A DNA stretch of 64,000 nt from Bacteroidales bacterium (lineage in GTDB: Bacteria > Bacteroidota > Bacteroidia > Bacteroidales > F082). The notes under the pieces were generated by a model. That model searched no databases. It worked only from the letters and a program-made list of their open reading frames with translations, and was not told where the DNA came from. The stretch is taken from assembly GCA_030690365.1 (NCBI GenBank), contig JAUYGX010000033.1, forward strand, positions 1 to 64,000, given 5' to 3'. Below, in pieces: positions 56,889 through 64,000 of the stretch. A program made the position numbers and the translations under genes. Within the stretch, counting starts at the first letter, position 1. Each line of letters begins with the position of its first letter.

Positions 56889-57959
56889 TTAAATCATTAA
56901 AAATTTTTCTTTTAGCAAATCCGCCGTTAAACACGAATGAACCGGTAGTATTCCCACCAAATCACCGGGCTTAAAGGTAACCAATTCCTTTTCGGACATT
57001 TTAATCAAACCGTGTTCTTGCGAAAGCGAATAAACATAAGCACCTGGAATGGGATCACTCCAATGCAGATTTCTGTCCAGCCTCACCACATAACCAAACA
57101 ACTTAAATCCCTGATCGGCTACAATGTGCTCTTTTGACAAATGAACGGCGCCTCCATAAATAGCCATTTCGCCCCGTTCTTTCATCACCGAAACCACCGG
57201 ACAGGCAGCGGCCACAGCAATATCTTCCAGCGAACAGGCACCGAGATGGAATTGCATCACATCGTAATACACAAAATTACCGGGTCGGATTTCGTCAAAA
57301 CCATTAAAATGAGAAGCCAGACTGCATGAGGGCGTATCACCGTACGAGAGTATAAACTCGGGGTGAAACCGCTCGTGGTGGTGCTTTAATTCCAACATTT
57401 GTTTCCGCGACTGGTCCATGATGTCGAGTATTTCGGCTTGTCCTCTGGCCTGGTAGGTATGTCCGGCATGGGTGAGAAACCCACCAAAAGTCAAGAGTCG
57501 GGAAGAGGATATCTCGTTTATAATAAATTCGATTTCTGGGTCTTCGGGTACAAGTCCGGTACGGTGATACCCTGTGTCGATTTCGATGAAAATGGTTAGG
57601 GGATGTTGGGCATGTTTTAATAGAAACAGGGTAGAAAAACCGGAATCGACCAATAAATTCAACCGAATGTTCTTTGACAGTCTGTTGATTTCCTCCATTT
57701 CACGCAGGTTTACCGGAAAGGCTACCGTGATGTCATTCCAACCCTGAGCAGCAAATCCAGTGGCCATCGAAACCGAAGAAACCGTGATTTTTTTAACTCC
57801 TTCATTTCTAAATATTTCTGCTACCTGATGGTTTTGATGGGTTTTGAAATGGGGCCTGAACACAATACCACTCACATCGGCTTTTTGTTTCATCCGGCGG
57901 ATGTTGTTAACCACTTTTGTTTGGTCGATGAGCAGGGTGGGATGGGTGATGCTTTTCAT
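56889..57959 (-). CDS. D-threonine aldolase-like PLP enzyme
   Basis: This 356-residue cytoplasmic protein belongs to the alanine-racemase-like fold III group with D-threonine aldolase/D-serine deaminase. The PLP-binding Lys is in FRPHFKTHQNH. Later FIEIDTGYHRTGL, GFLTHAGHTY and SYGDTPSC fit PLP and substrate sites. The C-terminal metal-binding HxCxxxD-like PVHSCLTADL fits the metal-dependent D-threonine aldolase subfamily. It probably splits or deaminates a D-hydroxyamino acid. Its ATG overlaps the stop of the upstream beta-helix gene in an ATGA junction, so translation is coupled. Confidence 0.85.
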   Translation of the reverse strand: MKSITHPTLLIDQTKVVNNIRRMKQKADVSGIVFRPHFKTHQNHQVAEIFRNEGVKKITVSSVSMATGFAAQGWNDITVAFPVNLREMEEINRLSKNIRLNLLVDSGFSTLFLLKHAQHPLTIFIEIDTGYHRTGLVPEDPEIEFIINEISSSRLLTFGGFLTHAGHTYQARGQAEILDIMDQSRKQMLELKHHHERFHPEFILSYGDTPSCSLASHFNGFDEIRPGNFVYYDVMQFHLGACSLEDIAVAAACPVVSVMKERGEMAIYGGAVHLSKEHIVADQGFKLFGYVVRLDRNLHWSDPIPGAYVYSLSQEHGLIKMSEKELVTFKPGDLVGILPVHSCLTADLLKEKFLMI

Positions 57960-59749
57960 TTTGAAATAATTACTTTTGTGATGAATTGTTTTTTGTTATG
58001 ATGGAATTTCACAATATAATATCCTGAATTAATTAAATTCGGCAGGTCGATTCTCACGGTAGAAAAGGACTCCATATTGAAGCTTTTTTCAAAAACAATT
58101 TGTCCCTGAATGTTCATCAACTGAAAATCATATCTTCCTGAGCCGGACGCAGATACATAAAGGTGGCTGACCAAGGGATTGGGCCAAACCCTGAGTGGAA
58201 ACTCATCAGCACATTCTGGTAGTTCCGTTGTGGTACTATCAGTAGAACAAACGGTAAGCTCATTACCCTGTACAAATCGTTGACGGGCTGGTATAGTTCC
58301 TGAATCGGGAACCGTTGGAATGCCAATGGATGGCCAGGGGTTGTTATCCCAGAATGCGGGTTTTGTATGTAAGTAGTAACTCGAATCAGGTAAATGAGTT
58401 GTACCTGAGGGGACTATTGTTCCTTTGATATTGTTCCCAAACTCAAAGTGATCAGTACCTGTCAGGAAATAAAGTCCATACAGCAAATCGGTATTGGTGA
58501 CTTCATTCCCAACAAAATTTTGTTGGTTTGTCATAAGAGAATCGCTTGAAGTCATAACGATACCATATAACTCGGCGCGGTTTCTGAAAAAGGTATTGTT
58601 AGGCCCTGAGGGTCCCCAATAATGGTCGATGATGATATTCTGAACAATATTGCCTTCAAATAAATTGGCATAGGCATAATGACCATGGGCACTGATGTCG
58701 CCTGAAAAGTCATTAATTTGCTCCGATCTGAAAGGCTCAATGGAATAATTATAGGCAATAACATTGCCATTTGATCCGGTTTTTACCATCATGGCATGGC
58801 GGAGTTTTTTAAAAATGTTGTTTTGAACCAAACATTCGCTGCTGTGCATCGAGAACGTGACGCCGTACCCACGCATGCCTGTTCCATCAAAAGTAAAGGC
58901 ATCATGAAAATAACAACCTTCTATCACCAAATTAAAGGAGGTATTGATATTTACATGGCTTCCCACACTGCTGTCACTTTCAACTCCCCTCACCACACAA
59001 TTGGAGGCGAAATTGAAAAAAATGTTCGCTCCTGCCCCTTCGTCTGGAGCATCGGCACGTTTGATTTTCAAACACTCAACACCCACATTTTCAATGGGAT
59101 TAATGGGTCGTACCTGTGGATTCAGTTCTGGCAGATAATCGATTCGCAATGGGCTTTCCAGAAAGAGCTTGTCGCCAATTATGTCCACAACGCGTGTAAT
59201 CTGGCCTACTGAATAGTCTGCCCAGGAGATGGGAACCGAATTCCAGCTGCCATTTTCTTCTCTGATTTCAATGGTTTGTCCAACATTAAATCCCGATGGA
59301 TTTGCAACCTGAATCCAGGGACTGTCTTTTTCGAAGCCTCCGTCAATGGGAGTAAAGTCTTCTGTCTGGCCCTTTTGAATGTTAATGCAGTTGAGAACAC
59401 GTTGACCAAAACGAAAAAGCAAGGTGGATGAGTCAGCGGAATTACCTTTTAGAAGCACGCTGTCGGATAAGTTCAAAGGGTCGGTGAGCAGGTATACACC
59501 AGAGGGAAAGTAGACGGTTCCCAGTCGACCATTTAGTGAATTAATTGCTGATTGAATGGCTGGCTGATCGTTTGCAACACCATCGCCAAAAGCCCCAAAA
59601 TCTTTTACGTTAACTTGTTGTTCTGGATAGATAAAGTGATGGTTATTAATTACATCTGACCAATCTACGGTGCGATTTTCCGGTATTACCTGGGCCATCG
59701 ATGTGCAAAGTGTAATGAAAAAACCGAATATGCATAAAGCCACTTTCAT
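57956..59749 (-). CDS. Exported pectate-lyase-like beta-helix protein with T9SS sorting domain
   Basis: The 597-residue protein has a signal peptide (MKVALCIFGFFITLCTSMAQ). A pectate_lyase_3-type opening (VNVKDFGAFGDGVANDQPA, GTVYFPSGVYLL) leads into a parallel beta-helix region (about 60-480). The C-terminal T9SS type-A signal is LRVWPNPLVSHLYVSA with GYYIVKFHHNKKQ. This class includes polysaccharide lyases and hydrolases, but no catalytic motif is assigned here. It should be secreted through T9SS and retained on the surface. It is coupled to the D-threonine aldolase-like gene by a four-base overlap, an unexpected pairing. Confidence 0.84.
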   Translation of the reverse strand: MKVALCIFGFFITLCTSMAQVIPENRTVDWSDVINNHHFIYPEQQVNVKDFGAFGDGVANDQPAIQSAINSLNGRLGTVYFPSGVYLLTDPLNLSDSVLLKGNSADSSTLLFRFGQRVLNCINIQKGQTEDFTPIDGGFEKDSPWIQVANPSGFNVGQTIEIREENGSWNSVPISWADYSVGQITRVVDIIGDKLFLESPLRIDYLPELNPQVRPINPIENVGVECLKIKRADAPDEGAGANIFFNFASNCVVRGVESDSSVGSHVNINTSFNLVIEGCYFHDAFTFDGTGMRGYGVTFSMHSSECLVQNNIFKKLRHAMMVKTGSNGNVIAYNYSIEPFRSEQINDFSGDISAHGHYAYANLFEGNIVQNIIIDHYWGPSGPNNTFFRNRAELYGIVMTSSDSLMTNQQNFVGNEVTNTDLLYGLYFLTGTDHFEFGNNIKGTIVPSGTTHLPDSSYYLHTKPAFWDNNPWPSIGIPTVPDSGTIPARQRFVQGNELTVCSTDSTTTELPECADEFPLRVWPNPLVSHLYVSASGSGRYDFQLMNIQGQIVFEKSFNMESFSTVRIDLPNLINSGYYIVKFHHNKKQFITKVIISK

Positions 59750-59802
59750 GGGGTTGTTACTTTTCGCTAAAATTAACTAATTTTATACCCAAAATCAATG
59801 CC

Positions 59803-60345
59803 ATGAAATTCCGGAAATTATTTTTGTTAACGATACTGATTGCGGCTTTTTCTTCTTGCAGGCAAGGCAGCATGGAAACGGTGACCAAGAAAATCCAATA
59901 CGATGTAAACATCAAAACCCCGGATCCGAATTACGATTGGTGGATCCAGAATCTGGTGGGTCCCGACCGCGAAAAATTGGTGGATATGATCATGTACGGT
60001 GCGTTGGAAGGCGGTGTTCAGGCGTACGATTATTTTAACAACCCGATCACTCCCAACGACATCAAAATGATTTTGGCGGATACCATACTCGTTAAATTCC
60101 GACACGAAGAGCCACCTTATGAGTTGTATGATTCTTTAATCGTTCACACCATCAATCGCAACGACATTCAGCGGATTCGGTTTATGGAAGAATGGAAAAT
60201 TAACCGCGAAACCCTACAAATGCAGAAAACCATCTACGGAATTTCCCCGGTTGCCAGGCGCCTCGATTCGCAAGGTGTTGAACGTTGGCAACCTCTTTTT
60301 TGGTTGTATACCGATAAGGAATTTATAAAAAAGCTAAAAGACTAA
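59803..60345 (+). CDS. GldN/PorN-like lipoprotein
   Basis: The 180-residue lipoprotein (KLFLLTILIAAFSSCRQG, Cys19) resembles the GldN/PorN family in order. A helical EKLVDMIMYGALEGGVQAYD-type segment and ITPNDI come first. The ending FMEEWKINRETLQMQKTIYGISPV with PLFWLYTD recalls the GldN ending LWYFDKRQGELKYRLLGICPV. GldN is a part of the T9SS periplasmic ring with GldK. No gldK, gldL or gldM is nearby, so this could be a paralogue or a diverged component. The match was made by eye. Confidence 0.6.
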   Translation: MKFRKLFLLTILIAAFSSCRQGSMETVTKKIQYDVNIKTPDPNYDWWIQNLVGPDREKLVDMIMYGALEGGVQAYDYFNNPITPNDIKMILADTILVKFRHEEPPYELYDSLIVHTINRNDIQRIRFMEEWKINRETLQMQKTIYGISPVARRLDSQGVERWQPLFWLYTDKEFIKKLKD

Positions 60346-60370
60346 TCACACTATTTAAACTACTTAAACC

Positions 60371-60721
60371 ATGAAAATTATTTCACTTACCGATGTACCC
60401 GTCACCAAAGTCACCATGGAAGGGGCTTCAGGTGCAACCAAACAGATACCTCTTGCCGCCGAAGACGGTGCCCCCGTATATGCTTACCGGGTTTTCTCCC
60501 TGGAGGGCGACGGATTTACTCCATACCACCAGCATCCCTACGAACACATGAACTATATTATTGAAGGCGAAGGTTTTCTGGTAAACGAGCAAGGCGAACA
60601 ACAGTCCGTTAAAAAGGGCGACTTTGCCATGGTGCTTCCCAATGAGAAACACCAGTACCGCAATGCCTCTACCACCGAGAAGTTTGTGATGATTTGCGGT
60701 GTGCCGAAGGAGTTTCAGTAA
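60371..60721 (+). CDS. Cupin-domain protein
   Basis: A 116-residue single-cupin protein. The metal-binding motifs are HQHPYEHMNYIIEGEG (HxH with later Glu) and the second motif NEKHQYRNAS. It is cytoplasmic with no signal. Such small cupins bind a divalent metal and act as isomerases, dioxygenases or ligand-binding proteins; substrate cannot be told. It follows the GldN-like gene by 25 bases, so the pair may be cotranscribed. Confidence 0.85.
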   Translation: MKIISLTDVPVTKVTMEGASGATKQIPLAAEDGAPVYAYRVFSLEGDGFTPYHQHPYEHMNYIIEGEGFLVNEQGEQQSVKKGDFAMVLPNEKHQYRNASTTEKFVMICGVPKEFQ

Positions 60722-61118
60722 GGAACCTTTCTAATTCGTTGACTTAATCCTTTTCCAATTTTCGATGAAGACCTCGTCATTGAGTTGGCAATGATTTGAT
60801 CATTGTAAGAAAGCATGTGCTCATTTTTGTTTTTTCAATTTTCATTCTTCATTTTGAACTCCGGATTATTTCCTGCATTCAGGTAAACTATTTGCGATTT
60901 TTGAAGTAAAATCTCCCGGAAATGGTTTGCCTGAATTTTTTTGATACCTTTGAGACTGAATCACAGCACTGCCACGATAACTAATACAGCGAACACATTT
61001 TTTGAGGATTAAAATAGACAAGGGATTGTTTATGAAGAATGGCAGTGGAAATTGGAGTGTGAATAATAAGGAAATGATAATATTACTGGGGATTACAATT
61101 ACGTTGTGGCACATTTGA
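60722..61118. other. Gap of about 400 bases
   Basis: AT-rich with no supported gene. A TACCTTTG box at 60945-60952 fits the -7 consensus but would leave a leader of about 160 bases. The last bases (61101-61116) form one arm of a cassette-like inverted repeat. Confidence 0.5.
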
Positions 61119-61860
61119 ATGAAAATCGCAATTGACATTAAATCTGTCTTAATTCTAACGGTTGCTTTTATCCTTTTTACAGCAATTGGTACAGTAAGCC
61201 ACGAATATGGACACATAATTGTAGCCGAATCGGTAGGCTATAAGACGACCCTTCATTATAGAAGTATGAATTATGATAGTGGTGAACTGAATGATAAACA
61301 TTTAGAGATTTACAATCACAACAGAACAGAAATTGAAAACGGAACCGATTTTAAAAAAAAATCTGAATACGAAAGTGGAGTTGAAAAATTAAAGTTTGAT
61401 GGATTTTTAGTGACTATTGGTGGTCCTTTTCAAACAACGTTTACAGGTGTAGCAGGATTACTGATATTACTATTTCGCAGAAAGAAAATTGGAGAATACG
61501 GTTTAAATCTACTTGATTGGCTAGCAGTCTTTCTCTCATTATTTTGGTTACGAGAATTCTTTAATCTTGTGATGTCAGTAGTTAGTGAAATAATATTTCC
61601 AAACGGAAGCTATTTTGGTGGCGATGAGCAAAATATATCTTACTATTTAAATTTATGGGAAGGAACGATTTCAATCATTTTAGGGATAGCGGGCCTGGCA
61701 ATTTCATTATTTGTAATTTTTAAAATTGTACCAAACCGACTCAGATTGACATTTATATTGAGCGGATTATTGGGTGGCATAATTGGATTTATTTTATGGA
61801 TGAATATTTTGGGTCCAATAGTATTACCATAATGAAAATAAAAAACGTGCCACATTGTAT
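61101..61860. repeat. Cassette-like inverted repeats flanking the M50-like gene
   Basis: ACGTTGTGGCACATTT at 61101-61116 and the reverse complement of the bases at about 61843-61858, ACAATGTGGCACGTTT, agree at 13 of 16 positions; the shared core is TGTGGCAC. They bracket one AT-rich gene, as in gene-cassette arrays. Confidence 0.45.
61119..61832 (+). CDS. M50-like membrane metalloprotease
   Basis: The 237-residue membrane protein carries HEYGH (residues 28-32) inside the first hydrophobic helix (ILTVAFILFTAIGTVSHEYGH), the zinc-site pattern of site-2/M50 proteases and related M50-like families. At least four more membrane segments follow (TTFTGVAGLLILLF, LLDWLAVFLSLFWL, SIILGIAGLAISLFVIF, LSGLLGGIIGFILWM). 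The third zinc ligand of the usual NPDG motif was not identified. The gene is AT-rich and is bounded by inverted TGTGGCAC-like repeats, suggesting a mobile cassette. Confidence 0.65.
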   Translation: MKIAIDIKSVLILTVAFILFTAIGTVSHEYGHIIVAESVGYKTTLHYRSMNYDSGELNDKHLEIYNHNRTEIENGTDFKKKSEYESGVEKLKFDGFLVTIGGPFQTTFTGVAGLLILLFRRKKIGEYGLNLLDWLAVFLSLFWLREFFNLVMSVVSEIIFPNGSYFGGDEQNISYYLNLWEGTISIILGIAGLAISLFVIFKIVPNRLRLTFILSGLLGGIIGFILWMNILGPIVLP

Positions 61861-62034
61861 AAGGGTAATGCAGGCGAAAGTGCTAAATTTAAACGAATTA
61901 AATATTAACAAACATATCGGCAAACTGAAAGTGAAGATCTTCTAATCCTCAATATGCTTATACAAGACAAGTCAGCAAAAATGTCAAGTGCATATAACGA
62001 AAAATAGGTGTCTTGCGAAAAAATCCAGACTGAA

Positions 62035-62274
62035 ATGGGACATTTAACTATTAGCAACAAAATGCTGGACAAATATTTCGGTTTTCTTATAAATCTGGAT
62101 AATAACTCTAAGAAACGACTGATTATTAGACTTACTGAATCAATTGAAACAGAAAGGAAAGTAAATACTGACTTGAGTTTACTTTTTGGATCCTGGGCTG
62201 ACGATCGAGACTCAGACGAAATTATCAAAGAAATCAAGGATTCCAGGGTTGATAATCGAAATCTTGCTGAATAA
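62035..62274 (+). CDS. Orphan antitoxin-like protein
   Basis: The 79-residue protein (ATG at 62035, MGHLTISNKMLDKYFGF) ends in LFGSWADDRDSDEIIKEIKDSR, the pattern of Bacteroidota antitoxins partnered with PIN-type VapC-like toxins. Such antitoxins bind their toxin and their own promoter. No toxin gene follows; the next 190 bases hold repeats and then the convergent anti-sigma-like gene. The track's GTG start at 62008 is less likely. It may be a stranded remnant or an antitoxin acting on a toxin elsewhere. Confidence 0.6.
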   Translation: MGHLTISNKMLDKYFGFLINLDNNSKKRLIIRLTESIETERKVNTDLSLLFGSWADDRDSDEIIKEIKDSRVDNRNLAE

Positions 62275-62299
62275 GAACATTTTAGTTCCACTTGTCTTC

Positions 62300-62352
62300 C
62301 GGTTTACCTACCGATTTACCTGCCGAAGGCATGGAGGTACGGAGGTAGGAAG
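62300..62352. repeat. Palindromic CCTACC/GGTAGG element
   Basis: A CTGCCGAAGGCATGGAGG core at 62320-62337 with flanking CCTACC and GGTAGG matches the element at 45663-45680 (CTGCCGTAGGCATGAAGG). It follows the orphan antitoxin and may have replaced its toxin gene. Confidence 0.5.
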
Positions 62353-62463
62353 CATGAAATAAAAATCACCGTGGGAAGAAAGAGTTGCCTTTTTAAATCC
62401 GCTTGCTACAATCCCATCTTGCCAATTATGTCTTTAACAGGTGAGTCTCAAATACTTTTTCCT

Positions 62464-63588
62464 TTATGGAACCGGTGTCGTCTCCACAGGTCTGCTGACA
62501 TACAAATTATGTCCCGACACATTGTAATCGGTGAGATGTCCTGAGCTGTTGTATGTTTTTTCCACATTGGTCTCGCTTCCGGTAATGGTGTTGAAAACCA
62601 GTATGCTGCGATCGATCACCCGGATGTAACCCGGATCGTCGCGTTGCAGTTGTCTGTTAATTTCATCTTCCCTGGAGCCACTCAACCGTTCTTTAAGTTT
62701 GTTCACCTGGTTGCCGACAATTCTTGAAAACAGGCTTTTGCGCTCGGGCCTAACTTCTCCGGCATCAGCCAACAACATCGTTTGAGGTTCGAAATCAGGG
62801 GTGCTTAGTTTTCCATAATCGTAAATATCAACCAACACGGTGGTGAGGGGCTTTTGGGGCAGACTGGTCATGGCCAAAGGCTGGTTTTCGATGGCAACCA
62901 CTCTTCTGACAGGAGGTCTAGCGTTGGCTGCCGGTTTCGGCGCAGGAACATTTTCTTTAACCGGGGGTTGTTTTTTCTGTGGAACGATTAATTCAGAAGA
63001 ACTGCTTTTGTTTGGAATCACCCTGGTGGTGCGATAAGTGTATGACTGAAGCAAAATCTCGTTGCCTTCCGGTACGGGTTGATTTCTGAAAAAGAATGAA
63101 ATTGCCAGCAGAATAGTGAGTCCCGCTGCTACCGATGACACCAGGGTAAAGGGGATCACTTTTCTCTTTTTCAAAGAATTTTTATCAGGGAATAAAATTT
63201 TTGTGTCTGGTTCAAGACGGAGTTTCTGATGCAGTTCGAACTCCTTGTGCAACATCGGGTTGACCGATAAAAACTGATTCAGGTGTTCGGTTTCTATATT
63301 ATTCAGGTCCTTTTCAGCGGAAGCGATAAAAAAAGTTTCATAGTTGGTTTCATCAATGCCGGCAACCTTTATGACGGGTGTTTTCTTCAACTCTTGTTTA
63401 AAGTCGGCTACAATGGTAAGGGGTTCGAGGGTAGCCAGTTCGAGTCCGTCGAATTCGTCTTTCAGTTCAGGATGCTGATTGAGAAAAGCAAGCAAAGCGG
63501 TTTCTTCAGCCTTCGAAAGCTGCCCATCGAGGTAGTCGATTACGAAAATTTCGTAATTCTGTAAATCGATAAGTGGTTGCTTTTTCAT
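62464..63588 (-). CDS. Anti-sigma-factor-like membrane protein
   Basis: The 374-residue protein begins with a helical anti-sigma-like region (FVIDYLDGQLSKAEETALLAFLNQHPELKDEF). One membrane helix is visible (LVSSVAAGLTILLAISFFFRN, about 150-170), then a long proline-rich and variable C-terminal part outside the cytoplasm. It starts two bases after the sigma-factor stop, the usual arrangement of a cotranscribed sigma and anti-sigma pair. Function as the membrane-bound partner of that sigma factor is inferred from context; no zinc motif is seen. Confidence 0.7.
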   Translation of the reverse strand: MKKQPLIDLQNYEIFVIDYLDGQLSKAEETALLAFLNQHPELKDEFDGLELATLEPLTIVADFKQELKKTPVIKVAGIDETNYETFFIASAEKDLNNIETEHLNQFLSVNPMLHKEFELHQKLRLEPDTKILFPDKNSLKKRKVIPFTLVSSVAAGLTILLAISFFFRNQPVPEGNEILLQSYTYRTTRVIPNKSSSSELIVPQKKQPPVKENVPAPKPAANARPPVRRVVAIENQPLAMTSLPQKPLTTVLVDIYDYGKLSTPDFEPQTMLLADAGEVRPERKSLFSRIVGNQVNKLKERLSGSREDEINRQLQRDDPGYIRVIDRSILVFNTITGSETNVEKTYNSSGHLTDYNVSGHNLYVSRPVETTPVP

Positions 63589-63590
63589 GA

Positions 63591-64000
63591 CTAAAGTACG
63601 GTTTCGGTACTGATTAAATATTGTTTCAAACTCAAACGTGCACGGTAGATATACACTTTTACCTGAGCTTCGTTCAATCCGGTTATTTCTCCAATTTCCT
63701 CATAGCTGTAACCCTCGTAATCGCGCAGTAGCACTACTGTGCGCTGGATTTCTGAAAGCCTTGATAAAGCCAGGTCCAGCACTTCTTTCAGGTCGCTGTA
63801 GCCATGGTTTACCGGTTCGCTTTTATGCTCATGGCCTTCCATGCGTGTCATCCGGCTGTTTTTGCGAAAACTGTCGATCATGGTATGGTAGGCTGTGGTA
63901 AACAGGTATGATTTTCCTTTTTCCACCTGTACCTCATTCCGCCTGATCCACAACTTCATAAACGACTCCTGCACCAGATCGCGCGCGGCTTCGGCATCAC
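63591..64000 (-). CDS. ECF-type RNA polymerase sigma factor (partial)
   Basis: The reading frame continues past the right edge; the upstream bases read DAEAARDLVQ before the track's GTG start, so the track's start at 63974 is not the true one. Visible are the region 2 motif ESFMKLWIRR and YLFTTAYHTMIDSFRK, and the region 4 helix-turn-helix LSEIQRTVVLLRDYEGYSYEEIGEITGLNEAQVKVYIYRAR. ECF sigma factors direct RNA polymerase to envelope-stress promoters. It is followed by the anti-sigma-like gene. Confidence 0.92.
   Translation of the reverse strand, partial: DAEAARDLVQESFMKLWIRRNEVQVEKGKSYLFTTAYHTMIDSFRKNSRMTRMEGHEHKSEPVNHGYSDLKEVLDLALSRLSEIQRTVVLLRDYEGYSYEEIGEITGLNEAQVKVYIYRARLSLKQYLISTETVL

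Noticed and set aside
58796-59212. 138-residue plus-strand ORF
   Set aside because: Antisense to the beta-helix protein; no domain recognised.
60866-61216. 116-residue minus-strand ORF
   Set aside because: Overlaps the start of the M50-like gene and a repeat-like gap; low-complexity sequence with no recognised family.

Overview
The window looks like a chromosomal segment of a Bacteroidota bacterium, most plausibly an anaerobic member of the Bacteroidales/Marinilabiliales type. The evidence is a MurF enzyme of the Bacteroidota MurF-racemase type, several proteins with type IX secretion (T9SS) sorting tails, a PorP/SprF-family outer-membrane protein, GldF and GldG, LytTR/two-component-propeller signalling, and -7 promoter boxes of the Bacteroidota form TAnnTTTG. 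No rRNA, tRNA, CRISPR array, insertion sequence or phage was recognised. Species cannot be assigned from the sequence alone.

Layout. 1-5.3 kb: core genes (murF, pdxA, obg), a LuxR-type regulator with a degenerate receiver, and an LpxR-like lipid A deacylase. 5.4-8.8 kb: a giant receiver-like/PEP-synthase-like ATP-grasp protein whose paralogue lies at 42.4-45.4 kb. 9.1-16.1 kb: a four-gene redox operon (NuoE-like, NuoF-like, a NuoG/GltD/formate-dehydrogenase-like fusion and a dihydroorotate-dehydrogenase-like protein), read here as a candidate flavin-based electron-bifurcating complex. 16.4-21.3 kb: two DUF3857/transglutaminase-like exported proteins, one with an intact Cys-His-Asp triad and one without the cysteine, then a SlyD-type prolyl isomerase with a metal-binding tail.

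21.4-27.9 kb: an AT-rich minus-strand run of seven tightly packed, poorly characterised genes (lipoproteins, a DUF3592-like membrane protein and small proteins), probably accessory. 27.9-38.3 kb: a T9SS surface module made of a 1715-residue type-B sorted protein, a PorP/SprF protein and an OmpA/TPR/PD40 protein, with two small secreted proteins upstream. 38.4-42.2 kb: a propeller histidine kinase and LytTR regulator pair. 45.7-49.3 kb: gldF, gldG and a DUF4340 gene.

49.7-51.3 kb: an ABC-F protein whose second ATP site looks dead. 51.5-59.7 kb: three T9SS-exported proteins and a D-threonine-aldolase-like enzyme. 59.8-64 kb: a GldN-like lipoprotein, a cupin, an AT-rich cassette-like stretch with an M50-like protease and an orphan antitoxin, and a sigma/anti-sigma-like pair running off the right edge.

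Functionally the window combines envelope export and gliding/T9SS parts, cell-surface adhesins and propellers, and anaerobic redox metabolism. The most interesting items are the bifurcating-complex candidate with its fused large subunit, the twin receiver-like/ATP-grasp proteins, and the one-sided loss of an ATP site in the ABC-F protein.
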